Origin: an uncultured Aquimarina sp.
GTDB lineage: Bacteria; Bacteroidota; Bacteroidia; Flavobacteriales; Flavobacteriaceae
Reading direction: 5' to 3'
DNA length: 64,000 bases
Assembly: GCF_947495315.1 (NCBI RefSeq)
Contig: NZ_CANLYD010000001.1
Span: 682,001-746,000 of the forward strand
Below, piece by piece: positions 1 to 9,232 of this stretch (its first letter is position 1; each line of letters opens with the position of its first letter). The notes under the pieces were generated by a model, which was not told the origin of the DNA, did not search any database, and saw nothing but the letters and a program-made list of their open reading frames with translations. A program made the position numbers and the translations under genes.

Positions 1-1790
1 TCTGTTTTTTCTTCAGTAACTTTTAGAGTATTCGTTATAAATTCTTCTATAGCTAATATGGTTTCTGTAGTACTTTCAATTTTTGTTCCTTGAGGTAAAT
101 TAATATCTATCGTAATCATATTACGATCACTATCCGGGAAAAATACAAATGCCAATTTTGTGAAACCATAAAGTGATAAAAAGAACAATACTACAATACT
201 TATCAAAACAGATTTTTTCCATGCTAAAGCGATTAGTATAAGATCTTTATATTTGGACTTCAATCCATCAATCATACGGTCCAAAAAGCCAACTTTGCCA
301 TCCGCTCGTTTTTTAATTTTTAGAAAAAATACACAGAATAAAGTGATGATGCTTAGCGAAATAATCCAGGAAGATAAGAGAGCAATTGTAATTACTACAA
401 AAATAGGTCCCATAATATCACCCATTACAGATTCTGCCATAAAAAATGCAAGAAATGCTGCAGAAGTTGTTAGCGTAGAAATCAATAAAGGCATAAATAA
501 TTCGGCACACGAATCAATAGCCGCTTTTTTAACTTCAATGCCATTTTCCATTTTCACCATAATGGATTCTGCCACTACAATAGCATTATCCACCATCATT
601 CCTAATGCCATAATCAAAGCCGCTAGTGTTATCTGATTAAGACCTATATCAATAAGTCCCATGACCATTAATGTCGTAATCGTTACAATCGGAATCAAAC
701 TGGCAATAACCATTCCTGTACGGAATCCTAAGAAAATAAGCATTACTGCTAGTACAATAGCAATGGCTTGCATCAAATTTCCTAAAAAATCACTAATCTT
801 AAGATCGATATATTGGTCTATAGATGCTAATCGAGAAACTTCTAATCCTACAGGGAGTTTTGCTTGCCATGCTGACAATAGCAGATCAATTTCCTCTCCT
901 AATTGAATAATATTTCTGCCTTCTTTTAAGGAGATATGTAACGAAATTGCATCTTTTCCATTAATTCGTACTTTCTGATTAGGTGGATTAATATATCCTT
1001 TTTCTATATCTGTAATATCTCCCAAGGTAACTACTTGACCACTTTGCCCAATAGGAATCAGCATACTCTTGATATCTTCTATTTCATTAAAATTACCAGT
1101 TGGTTCTAATATGATACGTTCCTCTTCAATATTAACTTCTCCACCAGAATTCAGGATATTTGTACTTGCAATAATTCCTTGCAGACTGCTGGAGGTTAAT
1201 CCATATGTCTTGAGTTTTGTGTTGTCAAATTTCACAAAAACACGTTCTTCTTGTGCTCCATTGATTTCTACTTTGGCTGCATCTTCTAACTTAATCAGAT
1301 CATCACGAAGATCATCTGCTTGTTCCTTCATAGCAGCATATGAAAATCCATCACTGGTAATTCCCACAGCAATACCAAATACTTCTCCAATACCATCATC
1401 ATTCAATTGTGGTTGTACATTACTTGGTAATCCTTGTATTGTATTTAGCTTACGTCGCAATCGATCCCAAACTGGTTGTAACTGCTCAGGAGCAACTTCC
1501 ATTTTTAGCTCTACCTGAACGATGGAAAGTCCGGTTCTAGAAGTACTGGTTACTTTTTTTAGTTCAGGGAGTTCCTGCGCTATTTTCTCAATTTTGTCCG
1601 TTACCAATTCCTCAACACGTTCTGGACTTGCTCCTGGAAATGATGAAACAACAGATGCCACACGAATCGTATATGGCGGCATGCTATCTCGTGAAAGTGA
1701 AGCATAAAAAACCATCCCCATTACCATCACTACAGCAAGAATACTTAGAGCAACACGATTTTTTTCAATAGAAAATTTAGCAAAATTCAT
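1..1790 (-). CDS. RND-family efflux pump inner-membrane protein (partial)
   Basis: The coding strand reads from ATG at 1790 leftwards and runs off the window, giving 596 codons of the N-terminal part of a protein that is usually just over 1000 residues. It starts with a short cytoplasmic helix and TM1, followed by a periplasmic porter domain with the PGASPERVEE motif. The membrane block after it carries GMMVDNAIVVAES, with Asp401-Asn402 where AcrB has two Asp residues. A single Asp here is common in RND relatives. Proton-driven export of drugs, lipids or metals is the family role; the substrate cannot be told. It is the third gene of an operon with the adaptor (1812) and outer-membrane channel (2914), 21 bases downstream of the adaptor. 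Confidence 0.93.
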   Translation of the reverse strand, partial: MNFAKFSIEKNRVALSILAVVMVMGMVFYASLSRDSMPPYTIRVASVVSSFPGASPERVEELVTDKIEKIAQELPELKKVTSTSRTGLSIVQVELKMEVAPEQLQPVWDRLRRKLNTIQGLPSNVQPQLNDDGIGEVFGIAVGITSDGFSYAAMKEQADDLRDDLIKLEDAAKVEINGAQEERVFVKFDNTKLKTYGLTSSSLQGIIASTNILNSGGEVNIEEERIILEPTGNFNEIEDIKSMLIPIGQSGQVVTLGDITDIEKGYINPPNQKVRINGKDAISLHISLKEGRNIIQLGEEIDLLLSAWQAKLPVGLEVSRLASIDQYIDLKISDFLGNLMQAIAIVLAVMLIFLGFRTGMVIASLIPIVTITTLMVMGLIDIGLNQITLAALIMALGMMVDNAIVVAESIMVKMENGIEVKKAAIDSCAELFMPLLISTLTTSAAFLAFFMAESVMGDIMGPIFVVITIALLSSWIISLSIITLFCVFFLKIKKRADGKVGFLDRMIDGLKSKYKDLILIALAWKKSVLISIVVLFFLSLYGFTKLAFVFFPDSDRNMITIDINLPQGTKIESTTETILAIEEFITNTLKVTEEKT

Positions 1791-1811
1791 ATATTCTTCT
1801 TTTGATAGTAG

Positions 1812-2903
1812 TTATTGTAACTTCACTTTTTGTCCGTCTAGCAGGGTCTGAAGCCCTGCGGTAGCGATTTTTTGCCCTTCTGCAAGACCGCTTTTAATTT
1901 TAAAACCATCTGTAGTAAGTTCTCCAATTTCTACGCGATGTTTTTTTGCAACACCTTTGGTTCCATCCTCAGATTCAATTAAAAAAACAAAATTACCTTC
2001 GCCATCTTCTCCAACAGCTTTTACCGGAATTACTAATGCAGTATCACTACTGGTTTGCGTATTTCCAAAATTAAAAGTAACATTAGCGGTCATCCCAGGT
2101 TTTATTTCTTTAGTTGAATCTGTAATATCAATTTTTACAGGATAGGAAGCAGAACCTTCTCCTACAATAGGGGCAATTTCAATAACATTTCCGGAGAATT
2201 TCTTATCACCCAAAGCAGAAAATGAGATCTCGGGATTCATTCCTAATTGTACTTTGTTAATTACATTTTCTGGTAAGCCTACTTCGATATTCGTATGATC
2301 TCCAGCGTTTAATATCGCAATAACCTGCCCGGCACTTACATTTTCATTTAACTGACTGTTTTTTGCAGCAATGATCCCTGTCTTTGGCGCCTTGATATAT
2401 CCATAACTGATCTGAGATTGCTGGATACTTTTATTTCGTTTTGCAGATTCGTATTGATCTAAAGCACTCTGATACGAGTTTTTGGCAGATTCATAATCAC
2501 TTAAGGAATTACTCCCTTTTTCATATAAGGATTTAATACGATCTAAACTTGATTTTGCAGTATTCATAGCAGATTTGGCACTGTTCAGGGCAGAAACTGA
2601 TTGTTCATACGCGAGATTGGCCTGTACATTATCTAATTTAGCAATCAGATCACCTTTAGTTACTTTTTGCCCTACCTTGATATCGAGAGTCGTAATGATT
2701 CCGGTACTTCTGAAACTTAGTTCTATTTCATCACCAGCTTTGGCGATACCACTAAAGGTTCTCACCTTTTGAGCGTTAGAACTACCTACAACTTGATATT
2801 CAACAGGTCTTAGTACTTCTTCTTTTATAACTTCTTTTTCTTTACAGGCATTTATCATTAGTAATGAAAATACCATAAGTACTATATGCTTTATAGATTT
2901 CAT
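1812..2903 (-). CDS. RND efflux periplasmic adaptor (membrane fusion protein), lipoprotein
   Basis: The product has 363 residues. An N-terminal hydrophobic segment ends in a lipobox-like LMINAC (Cys20), so it is probably a lipoprotein. A barrel-sandwich (lipoyl-like) half motif near residues 60-95 is followed by an alpha-helical hairpin rich in Ala, Ser, Gln and Lys (about 95-165). Then come the second lipoyl half, a beta-barrel region (about 205-280) and a membrane-proximal domain. This order is that of HlyD/AcrA-type adaptors, which bridge the RND pump and the TolC-like channel. It lies 10 bases after the channel gene and 21 bases before the pump gene, so the three are almost certainly co-transcribed. 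Confidence 0.93.
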   Translation of the reverse strand: MKSIKHIVLMVFSLLMINACKEKEVIKEEVLRPVEYQVVGSSNAQKVRTFSGIAKAGDEIELSFRSTGIITTLDIKVGQKVTKGDLIAKLDNVQANLAYEQSVSALNSAKSAMNTAKSSLDRIKSLYEKGSNSLSDYESAKNSYQSALDQYESAKRNKSIQQSQISYGYIKAPKTGIIAAKNSQLNENVSAGQVIAILNAGDHTNIEVGLPENVINKVQLGMNPEISFSALGDKKFSGNVIEIAPIVGEGSASYPVKIDITDSTKEIKPGMTANVTFNFGNTQTSSDTALVIPVKAVGEDGEGNFVFLIESEDGTKGVAKKHRVEIGELTTDGFKIKSGLAEGQKIATAGLQTLLDGQKVKLQ

Positions 2904-2913
2904 AGGTGGTTTA

Positions 2914-5256
2914 TTAGTTTTTATTTAAAATATATTGGTTAGCTCTCTGAATAAAATCCTGATTACTCGCCTCATCATTCATTAAAAAGAAATATCCTAT
3001 AGCCCTTTCTAACTGCATTGATGTTAATAAGTAGTCATAATTGGCTGTTGCTCTTGCAAGCTGTGCTTGTAAGTAATTTGTCTGTGCATCGATTAACTGA
3101 ATCAGTGGAACTGCTCCTTGAGAATATGCGTTTTGAGTAAGGTCTAAGCTCTCTTTGGCAGCCTCTTCTGATACTTTGGATATTTCAATATTTGCAATTT
3201 GATTGATCATATCTAGCAAAATGTCGTTCACATTTCTTTCGATATTCAGTTCTACGTTTTCTTTCTGAACCAATAACTGATCTTCCTGAATTTTTGCCGT
3301 TTGTCTGTTAATGTTTCGCTGGTTTTGCTGAAATATAGGTAAGGAAAGGTTTACACCTACATTATAGGTTCCATCAGGAACATTAGGAAAACCATCAGGC
3401 ACTATTGATCCTTTACCTGATTCTGAAAAAGCAAGACTATATTGACCCTGTAACGCTACTGTTGGTACAAATCGCCCCAGATTATTCAATCGATAATTAC
3501 GTTGGGTAGCTTCCATATTGTATCCAATGTTTTTTAACTCAGGAGCATTTTTCTTTGCTTCTTCGATTAAAAATTCAATAAGTGCTGGTCTTAGTTTTGG
3601 ATCATCTAGAATTTCTTTAAAATCCTGATATTTATAATTTTCAAATACTCCTTCGGATATTTCGGCATTATCGATATCAATCTCAGTTGCAATAGGGTTA
3701 TTCATTAACTGATTAATCGCGTTAAAAGCCTGTTGTTTTTGATTTTCTGCATTAATTAAACTCTGCGTATTCTGTGCTAACTGGCTTCTGAAGCGTAGTA
3801 CATCAGACTTTCCGGATTCTCCGGCAGCAAAGTTTTGATCTGCTATTTCTAAATTCTTTTTTGTGACCTGAAGATTTTGATTTTGAATTTCAACATTAGT
3901 TTTTAAAATCAATGCATTAAAATAGGCTACAGATGCATCTAATAGCGCATCTAGTTCTGCTGCATTATAAGTTTCCTCTTGTGCTTTTTGTAGGTTCTCA
4001 CTGATTGTAATATTGGCTCCGGCACCTTCAGAGTAAATCACCTGTTCTAATGTTACGTTTCCAGAAGTAGAAAACTCAGGACTAGTACCATTAGAAATCT
4101 CTGCAACATCTGGATCTATGTATAAGCCACTGGCATTGGCGGTTACATTAGGAAGATAACTGCTTTTCGCTGTTTTTAGATCCTGAGTACTTAACTCAAT
4201 ATTTTTTCTTTCTGCATCAAGCGATAGATTTTTAGCAACCACTCCCTTCATGATATCGATAATAGAATAAGACGTACCTACTTGTTCATCATTATTACCT
4301 CCTATGAAATCTGCTGTAGCCAATAAACTATAACGTAATGGAAACCCAATCTTTTTTGCAGTATTAGCATTTATAGAAAGTTTATTTTTATATTCTAAGT
4401 AGATGGGTAACTCAGAAGCATTCGTGCCATTAATAATAGCTTCTATATCCAAAGCAATACGTCTAAAAAACTGATCGATATATGTTTCTGGTTGGTTAGA
4501 TGCTAAAATTCCTCTCTGTACATCTTCGATACTATAGGCCGAAAATGAAGGTAATTTTTTTGTGTTGATCGTAGTAACCAATGTTTTAAATTCAGTATCG
4601 TTTAAATGAAATCCTGTGGTAAGATATACTGCATCAACATCATCTAAATCTGTCGCTATATTTTGATTATTCTGAAGAGGAATCAATGTATAAGTAGCTT
4701 GTTTTTTCTCAAAATAGTCGTCTAATAACTTTCTAATTGGTAATATACCTGGTAAGAAATCGTCGATGATAATACCCACTTTTTTATAGGAGTAAAGAGA
4801 TTCGAAAACATCCAAATCTTTTGTATATGAAAAAGGCGCAATAAGATAGGTGATATTAGCAACTCCCGAAGTTTTTTGATCTTCCGGAAAGTCATAAAAA
4901 TCACTATTCGCGGATCCAAACAAAATAACAGGTTTTGGATATTTTTTTTCTTTATCAATAATAAGCGTATTGATCACCCCAAAGGCTAGAATGATATCCG
5001 TGTCAGAATTAACGAGGGACTGGTAGTTTTCTTTTGCTATGGTCACATTAAATCCGTTTTCCAGTACTTCCTTAAAAACGATCGTTGCATCTTGTCCAAC
5101 AACACCTTTTATTTCATTTTTTAATGTAGAAAGTAAGGGTTTTGTTTCTTCTGATGATGTATCGGCAAGAATACCTATGGTCACTGTTTTAGAGGATTGC
5201 GAATATCCTGACAAGTGCACGAAGATAAGTAAGAGCAGTAATCTTATATTTTTCAT
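2914..5256 (-). CDS. TolC-family outer-membrane channel with N-terminal substrate-binding-like domain
   Basis: The product has 780 residues, well above the 420-500 usual for TolC proteins. After a signal peptide ending near SGYSQ, residues about 22-320 look like a type I periplasmic binding fold of the ABC_sub_bind (PF04392) kind. Evidence is the opening TVTIGILADTSSEE, alternating beta/alpha segments and phrases such as DTDIILAFGVINTL and KVGIIIDDFLPGI. From about residue 345 the protein is a TolC-type barrel/helical channel with two repeats of long helices (LDALLDASVAYFNALILKTN and later AQLARATANYDYLLTSMQLE). It is the first gene of the RND operon. The binding domain may sense or deliver substrate on the periplasmic side; that is inference. 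Confidence 0.88.
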   Translation of the reverse strand: MKNIRLLLLLIFVHLSGYSQSSKTVTIGILADTSSEETKPLLSTLKNEIKGVVGQDATIVFKEVLENGFNVTIAKENYQSLVNSDTDIILAFGVINTLIIDKEKKYPKPVILFGSANSDFYDFPEDQKTSGVANITYLIAPFSYTKDLDVFESLYSYKKVGIIIDDFLPGILPIRKLLDDYFEKKQATYTLIPLQNNQNIATDLDDVDAVYLTTGFHLNDTEFKTLVTTINTKKLPSFSAYSIEDVQRGILASNQPETYIDQFFRRIALDIEAIINGTNASELPIYLEYKNKLSINANTAKKIGFPLRYSLLATADFIGGNNDEQVGTSYSIIDIMKGVVAKNLSLDAERKNIELSTQDLKTAKSSYLPNVTANASGLYIDPDVAEISNGTSPEFSTSGNVTLEQVIYSEGAGANITISENLQKAQEETYNAAELDALLDASVAYFNALILKTNVEIQNQNLQVTKKNLEIADQNFAAGESGKSDVLRFRSQLAQNTQSLINAENQKQQAFNAINQLMNNPIATEIDIDNAEISEGVFENYKYQDFKEILDDPKLRPALIEFLIEEAKKNAPELKNIGYNMEATQRNYRLNNLGRFVPTVALQGQYSLAFSESGKGSIVPDGFPNVPDGTYNVGVNLSLPIFQQNQRNINRQTAKIQEDQLLVQKENVELNIERNVNDILLDMINQIANIEISKVSEEAAKESLDLTQNAYSQGAVPLIQLIDAQTNYLQAQLARATANYDYLLTSMQLERAIGYFFLMNDEASNQDFIQRANQYILNKN

Positions 5257-5299
5257 ATTACTAAAATGATGCGTGTATACTATAAATTAAAATAATAGT

Positions 5300-5710
5300 T
5301 TATAATTGATTGAGTCGCTTATTTACTGACCAGGATAGTTTATCATAAAATTTAGAGAAACTCTCGAATTGTTCTAAGGGCAATATTTGTTCAAGCTCTT
5401 TATTTTGTTGTTTTACCAAGTTGTTAAAGCCATCAATAATTTCAATCTTGGTCAGTTTGGTATTTTCACTAAGCTGCTCCATTTTTAAACCATAATAGGA
5501 AGTAATAACCTTAAATCGGGCAGTTGTTTCTGGAGTCATCGCTTCATCAGTAATAAGATCCCTCATCCAATTTTCGATATAGTTGGTTTCTTCCTTCTTG
5601 AATATTTCCAAAACAGGTTTGGTATCTTCTTCAATACCTTCTGTTTGTCCAAAAATGGTTATTGAAAAAAAAGCAAAACATATACTGATAAAAATGTTTT
5701 TGAACCTCAT
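5300..5710 (-). CDS. small exported protein of unknown function (paralogue 1 of 3)
   Basis: The start at 5710 gives a clean signal peptide (MRFKNIFISICFAFFS, cleavage near IFGQ); the reading frame stays open 15 codons further upstream, but that extension has no signal character. The mature protein is about 115 residues, helical and charged. Its layout matches the neighbours at 5743 and 35289: an acidic N-terminus, a segment on a YYGLKME core, then an EQFESFSKFYDKL-like tail. Residues resemble those in the other two only weakly, so the family link is moderate. No catalytic motif is visible. It follows the related gene at 5743 by 32 bases. Confidence 0.7.
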   Translation of the reverse strand: MRFKNIFISICFAFFSITIFGQTEGIEEDTKPVLEIFKKEETNYIENWMRDLITDEAMTPETTARFKVITSYYGLKMEQLSENTKLTKIEIIDGFNNLVKQQNKELEQILPLEQFESFSKFYDKLSWSVNKRLNQL

Positions 5711-5742
5711 ATCTTTAGCTAAGTTATGATGATTGATATATG

Positions 5743-6156
5743 CTACTTGACCCAACCTTTTCTATTGTAAACACTAGTAACAATTTTACCGAAACTTTCT
5801 CGGTGTATTTTATACTGCTCGTCTGTTAGAAATTCTTTGACCTCATCATTAAGCTGAATCACCATAGCGTCAAACTTCGTTTTCATCTCGGCTTCTGTAT
5901 ATCCTTTATTCTTATCTCCGATACGTCCCATTTTATTGGTGTAGTATAAGAGAATACCATAATAGTCATCTCTAAGGTCTTCTGTTAGTTTCATTTTATC
6001 CACTTCTCCGGCAACAAAAACTTGTAAATTGTCTTTTTCATTGGATTCGAATATCTCTACTTTGTTCTTTTGCCTTTCTTGTAGTTTTTCTTCTTGTGTT
6101 TGTCCAAAGGCGGATATAAAGACTAGCAAGAGTAGTCCAGTGAAGTAGTTTGTCAT
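5743..6156 (-). CDS. small exported protein of unknown function (paralogue 2 of 3)
   Basis: The product has 137 residues with a signal peptide (cleavage near SAFGQ). The mature part is predicted helical and highly charged. It shares a clear pattern with the protein at 35289: DKMKLT near the middle, L-R-[DE]-DY, a Y-x2-KM-x-R-[IL]-G block, then L-x-[DP]-[EK]-Q-[YF]-[KE]-IH and a final YxRKxW. The same order in both, including the terminal Trp, argues for common descent. The size and helix content recall periplasmic helical proteins such as Spy/CpxP, but no LTxxQ repeats are present, so that comparison is not pressed. It probably forms a two-gene unit with 5300. Confidence 0.75.
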   Translation of the reverse strand: MTNYFTGLLLLVFISAFGQTQEEKLQERQKNKVEIFESNEKDNLQVFVAGEVDKMKLTEDLRDDYYGILLYYTNKMGRIGDKNKGYTEAEMKTKFDAMVIQLNDEVKEFLTDEQYKIHRESFGKIVTSVYNRKGWVK

Positions 6157-6396
6157 GATTTGCGTGTTGATGAGTTTTGGTTTAATAATCGTATAAAATT
6201 AACTTTTTTAATTTAAAATAGTACTATTATGATTTTTTTATGAATTGTTGAAACTTGTTTTATTCCGAGCTATACGAAATCAAAAAAAGTTGACATTACT
6301 AATAACTCCTGAATTCTAAATAATATCAGTAAAAATTAATAGACTTTTTGCAGAACCAATGAGCACTGTGCATATAAAAACCCAATACTTTTGAAC

Positions 6397-7134
6397 TTAT
6401 TCAGAATCTATTTTTTGATATGCATTATTTAGTTCATCTGCAATCACATAGGCTTTCCCATTTGAGTTAAGTTTTGAATCTTCCTCTAATATCCGGGCTC
6501 TATAGGACCATCCTTTTGGTAGTTTAAGCCGTTTATGTAATGTTTCTAGATCATTAATGCTTAGGGTTGAGTCAATTTCTTGAGAATAGGATTGCATTCG
6601 ATATACTTCCCCATCTGGATTGGTTAGTTCATAAATCATATTTCCTTTATTATATATCCAAATAGTTTGTCGGCTAACTTCATTTTCAGAATAATGTCCA
6701 TCAAGTTGAGCTCCTTCCCAAATTTTAAATTCTAATGTGGCTCTAAGCTTCATCTCTATGCCACCAAAATTTACAGTTTTTCCAGTGGTTGTTTTTCCGC
6801 TTCCTTGCATCGAATTTAACACCCAATATCTAGGGCCGTTAAGCTTTACAAGCTTTGCTCCATACTGTTTTGCTAACTCATCCGCATTCAGTTTCTTCCA
6901 TAGATTGGATGGAAGTTTGTTTAAACGGATAGTATTATATACTTCTGCATAGATTGTAGAGCTGCTTTGGAATATTGGAATAACTTCTCCATATCTATAA
7001 TTCCGTAAGTCTCTTGGTAGTTCCGTAAACTGCGTTTGCTCAACACTTGGAATGTTCGTAGAAAAATCGTTGTTTTTACAAGATGTTACGATAAATACTG
7101 AGGTAACTAAAAAAATGAAAGCTGACTTTTTCAT
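6397..7134 (-). CDS. hypothetical lipoprotein
   Basis: The product has 245 residues. The N-terminus is hydrophobic and ends at SCKNN (Cys19), typical of a type II signal peptide. The rest is soluble with mixed beta and alpha content: Trp and Tyr-rich strands (GPRYWVLNS, QTIWIYNKGN, MIYELTNPDGEVYRMQ) are followed by a C-terminal helical stretch. I do not recognise the family. It precedes another lipoprotein gene's region on the same strand (7161, upstream by 26 bases), so the two may be transcribed together. A Walker-A-like GKTTTGKT near residue 120 is most likely chance, because the protein is exported. Confidence 0.7.
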   Translation of the reverse strand: MKKSAFIFLVTSVFIVTSCKNNDFSTNIPSVEQTQFTELPRDLRNYRYGEVIPIFQSSSTIYAEVYNTIRLNKLPSNLWKKLNADELAKQYGAKLVKLNGPRYWVLNSMQGSGKTTTGKTVNFGGIEMKLRATLEFKIWEGAQLDGHYSENEVSRQTIWIYNKGNMIYELTNPDGEVYRMQSYSQEIDSTLSINDLETLHKRLKLPKGWSYRARILEEDSKLNSNGKAYVIADELNNAYQKIDSE

Positions 7135-7160
7135 ATAGGTATAATTATAAGATGCATTTA

Positions 7161-7805
7161 TTAGTATCGAACTCGAACTCGCCTTTTGGTGTAAGATCCT
7201 CTAAATGTTGTTGTTCGAACATTTACATTCCTGCGAACAGTGGTTCTATATCTGGTTGTAGCATATGCCGGACGAGGTCTGTAGTAAGTTGGGTAGTATC
7301 CAAAATAGTATGGAGATACCCAAATGCTATACGTAGATCCCCAAAACCATCTTACAACCACAGGAGGAGTGGTATAGGTGGGGATAATTACATAATCCGA
7401 CCCATATAATTTGACATTTCCTGTGATTATAACCTTAGAATTTCCCGAAGTATCTTTTTCTACATTTATGATGGCAACATCCTGAAATGTATCCTTCGCG
7501 ACAGCTGCTTGGATAGTTACTAAACGAATATCTTCTTTAGAACTATCTAGCACTCTTAAATAATCTATGGCGCCATCATTGTTCAGATCTAGGTTAGAAA
7601 TTTTAGTTTCCGGGTTATTTAGTTTTTCTTCAAAATCTTCAAGATTTTCAGATTCACCAAACAAGACAGCTACAGCTTCTAAATCCAAATCTTTTCCAAT
7701 GGCTTCAGAGGTTCCTTCTACTACTGTTTTGTTCTGTGCGCATCCGGTGGTTAGAATGAATACGAATACTAAAAATGATACTATGCTTTTTGTTTTATTT
7801 TTCAT
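7161..7805 (-). CDS. hypothetical lipoprotein with EF-hand-like loop and Arg/Tyr-rich tail
   Basis: The product has 214 residues; the lipobox ends at TTGCAQ (Cys22). The central region contains LDLNNDGAIDYLRVLD, which has the DxNxDGxIDxxR spacing of a calcium-binding EF-hand-like loop also common in secreted bacterial proteins. It continues with a beta-rich stretch (VTIQAAVAKDTFQDVAIINV). The last roughly 70 residues are very rich in Tyr, Arg, Thr and Pro (YYFGYYPTYYRPRP and many Arg at the end), giving a strongly basic, probably unstructured tail. Function is unknown. It lies 26 bases upstream of 6397 on the same strand. Confidence 0.7.
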   Translation of the reverse strand: MKNKTKSIVSFLVFVFILTTGCAQNKTVVEGTSEAIGKDLDLEAVAVLFGESENLEDFEEKLNNPETKISNLDLNNDGAIDYLRVLDSSKEDIRLVTIQAAVAKDTFQDVAIINVEKDTSGNSKVIITGNVKLYGSDYVIIPTYTTPPVVVRWFWGSTYSIWVSPYYFGYYPTYYRPRPAYATTRYRTTVRRNVNVRTTTFRGSYTKRRVRVRY

Positions 7806-7832
7806 CAGGTACTATTTTAAAAGTGATGTTAT

Positions 7833-8216
7833 TTATTGTTTAATTTTAAATGAGTTCGTAGTAGTTAAATCAATTTCATTTTTGATAGTAAGATTTGTAT
7901 GGATCATGAAAAACTGTGAACCAATAGTTAAAAGAAGAAAGATGAAGAAAAGTTCTGATGATCCGGAATCTTCATGGATTACTTTGCTTATGTATCCCCC
8001 AAACCAAATAGAGTTTAATAGTACATATAGAAAAAGACTAGACATGAGTATGTTAAAACTTAGTTTCCTAAAGTTTAAAATACAGGCAACTGATAGAATA
8101 ATAATTAAGTTAGCAACAAGTCTCAATGGTTCGATTCTGTCTATAGTAAGATGTAGTATAGCATCCACCATTTGAATAGTTATTAAAACAACAATAAGTA
8201 CCCTTATTTTTTTCAT
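7833..8216 (-). CDS. hypothetical small integral membrane protein
   Basis: With the start at 8216 the protein has 127 residues and begins MKKIRVLIVV. The frame is open ten codons further, but that would overlap the neighbouring gene's end. Four hydrophobic segments are visible: about 4-20, 34-50, 55-75 and 95-112. No catalytic motif or family signature is recognisable. It sits 23 bases after the lipoprotein gene at 8240 and 27 bases before 7161, so it is probably part of the same run of envelope genes. Confidence 0.6.
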   Translation of the reverse strand: MKKIRVLIVVLITIQMVDAILHLTIDRIEPLRLVANLIIILSVACILNFRKLSFNILMSSLFLYVLLNSIWFGGYISKVIHEDSGSSELFFIFLLLTIGSQFFMIHTNLTIKNEIDLTTTNSFKIKQ

Positions 8217-8239
8217 ATTTCTAGAATTGTTTATTGTTA

Positions 8240-9094
8240 TTACCATCGAGATACAATTTCAGAAGATGTCTTTGGATTTTTATCTTGATTTGGATCTATT
8301 ACTATATGTTCATCTACTTCTACACGAATAGGGGTGCCTTTTTCTTTAATACATAAGTCGATGTTATTGTCATTATCATTAAGGTCAGCTATTAGAAAAG
8401 GCTTTACTTTTATGGATGTTTTATCTCTTCTTAAGGTTATTGTAAAGTTTTCTAGTTGATCTATTCCGAGTTCTTCGCCATTAGTTGCGACAACGCCTCC
8501 TGCCCATACGGTTCGTACAATAGTTGTAGTTTCATCTTTTGGACAATCGCAACCTTTTTTCTCATTGTTATAAGGATACACTTCGTCAATAACGAAATGT
8601 TCTGCATAACTTATAAAAGGGCCATCACTCAGCGGAGTTACTTCGATTTTCTGTCCTTGCATCTCTTGTCCATCTCTGCTTTGTAATTCGCCAATAATTT
8701 CTACTTCTACAGGTTCGTTTTCTGGCGCATTTCCGTATTCACCAATTAGCAATACTGTTCGTAGCTCAAATGCTTCTGAGGCAGGTTTTAATGTAACAAA
8801 ATCTACTTGCATTTTTTCTCCGTTTGCAGTGGTAATCAAGAAATCATGCGCGTCTAGCGTATTAGGATCTATCTCATGAGAAAACACCAATGGCATTCCG
8901 TCTTGTCCGGGAGCTTCTTTCCACAGACCTGCTGATATTAAGGGGAGTGAGTTATCTAAACCAAAGAATGCAGAGATTATTTGAGCTTTCCTTTCTTTGT
9001 TGATTGGCGGATTTTCATCAGACAAAACATAATCTGAACTATTGTTGCAAGCCATAACCAAGATCACAAGTATTAGTAAACTTATTTTATTCAT
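8240..9094 (-). CDS. hypothetical lipoprotein, possible beta-sandwich protein
   Basis: The product has 284 residues. The signal peptide ends in VMACNN (Cys16). The mature protein is acidic and beta-rich; it contains FSHEIDPNTLDAHDFLIT, a pattern seen in bacterial Ig-like domains where a boundary value is set against a quoted effect. A central CDCPKDE segment and a later Cys (LCIKE) could form a disulfide or bind metal. The C-terminal part has an Asp/Asn-rich stretch (ADLNDNDNNIDLC). The function is unknown. It is followed by the small membrane protein at 7833. Confidence 0.7.
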   Translation of the reverse strand: MNKISLLILVILVMACNNSSDYVLSDENPPINKERKAQIISAFFGLDNSLPLISAGLWKEAPGQDGMPLVFSHEIDPNTLDAHDFLITTANGEKMQVDFVTLKPASEAFELRTVLLIGEYGNAPENEPVEVEIIGELQSRDGQEMQGQKIEVTPLSDGPFISYAEHFVIDEVYPYNNEKKGCDCPKDETTTIVRTVWAGGVVATNGEELGIDQLENFTITLRRDKTSIKVKPFLIADLNDNDNNIDLCIKEKGTPIRVEVDEHIVIDPNQDKNPKTSSEIVSRW

Positions 9095-9169
9095 GAATGT
9101 AAGATGTATTAGTAAGTGAATATTGAGGTATTATTGATTAAAATGATACAACTGAATAGGGAAATAACG

Positions 9170-9199
9170 CCCCCGTTTTGTAGAAAGGAATAACGGGGG
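9170..9199 (-). terminator. hairpin, possible terminator for the 9233 gene
   Basis: A perfect 8-bp GC-rich stem (9170-9177 with 9192-9199, arms CCCCCGTT / AACGGGGG) encloses a 14-base loop. It lies 34 bases beyond the stop of the minus-strand barrel gene at 9233. The run following it on the minus strand has only a few T residues, so intrinsic termination is plausible but not certain. Confidence 0.4.
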
Positions 9200-9232
9200 A
9201 GAAATTTCTCATCGGGGAATGATGGACGATTA

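Noticed and set aside
253..1707. Plus-strand open frames within the first 1.8 kb
   Set aside because: They lie opposite the RND pump gene, which translates into a continuous, clearly recognisable protein on the minus strand.
6739..6810. Walker-A-like GKTTTGKT in the lipoprotein at 6397
   Set aside because: The protein is exported and lipidated, no Walker B or other nucleotide-site element is present, and the motif lies in a Thr/Gly-rich loop. Chance is more likely.
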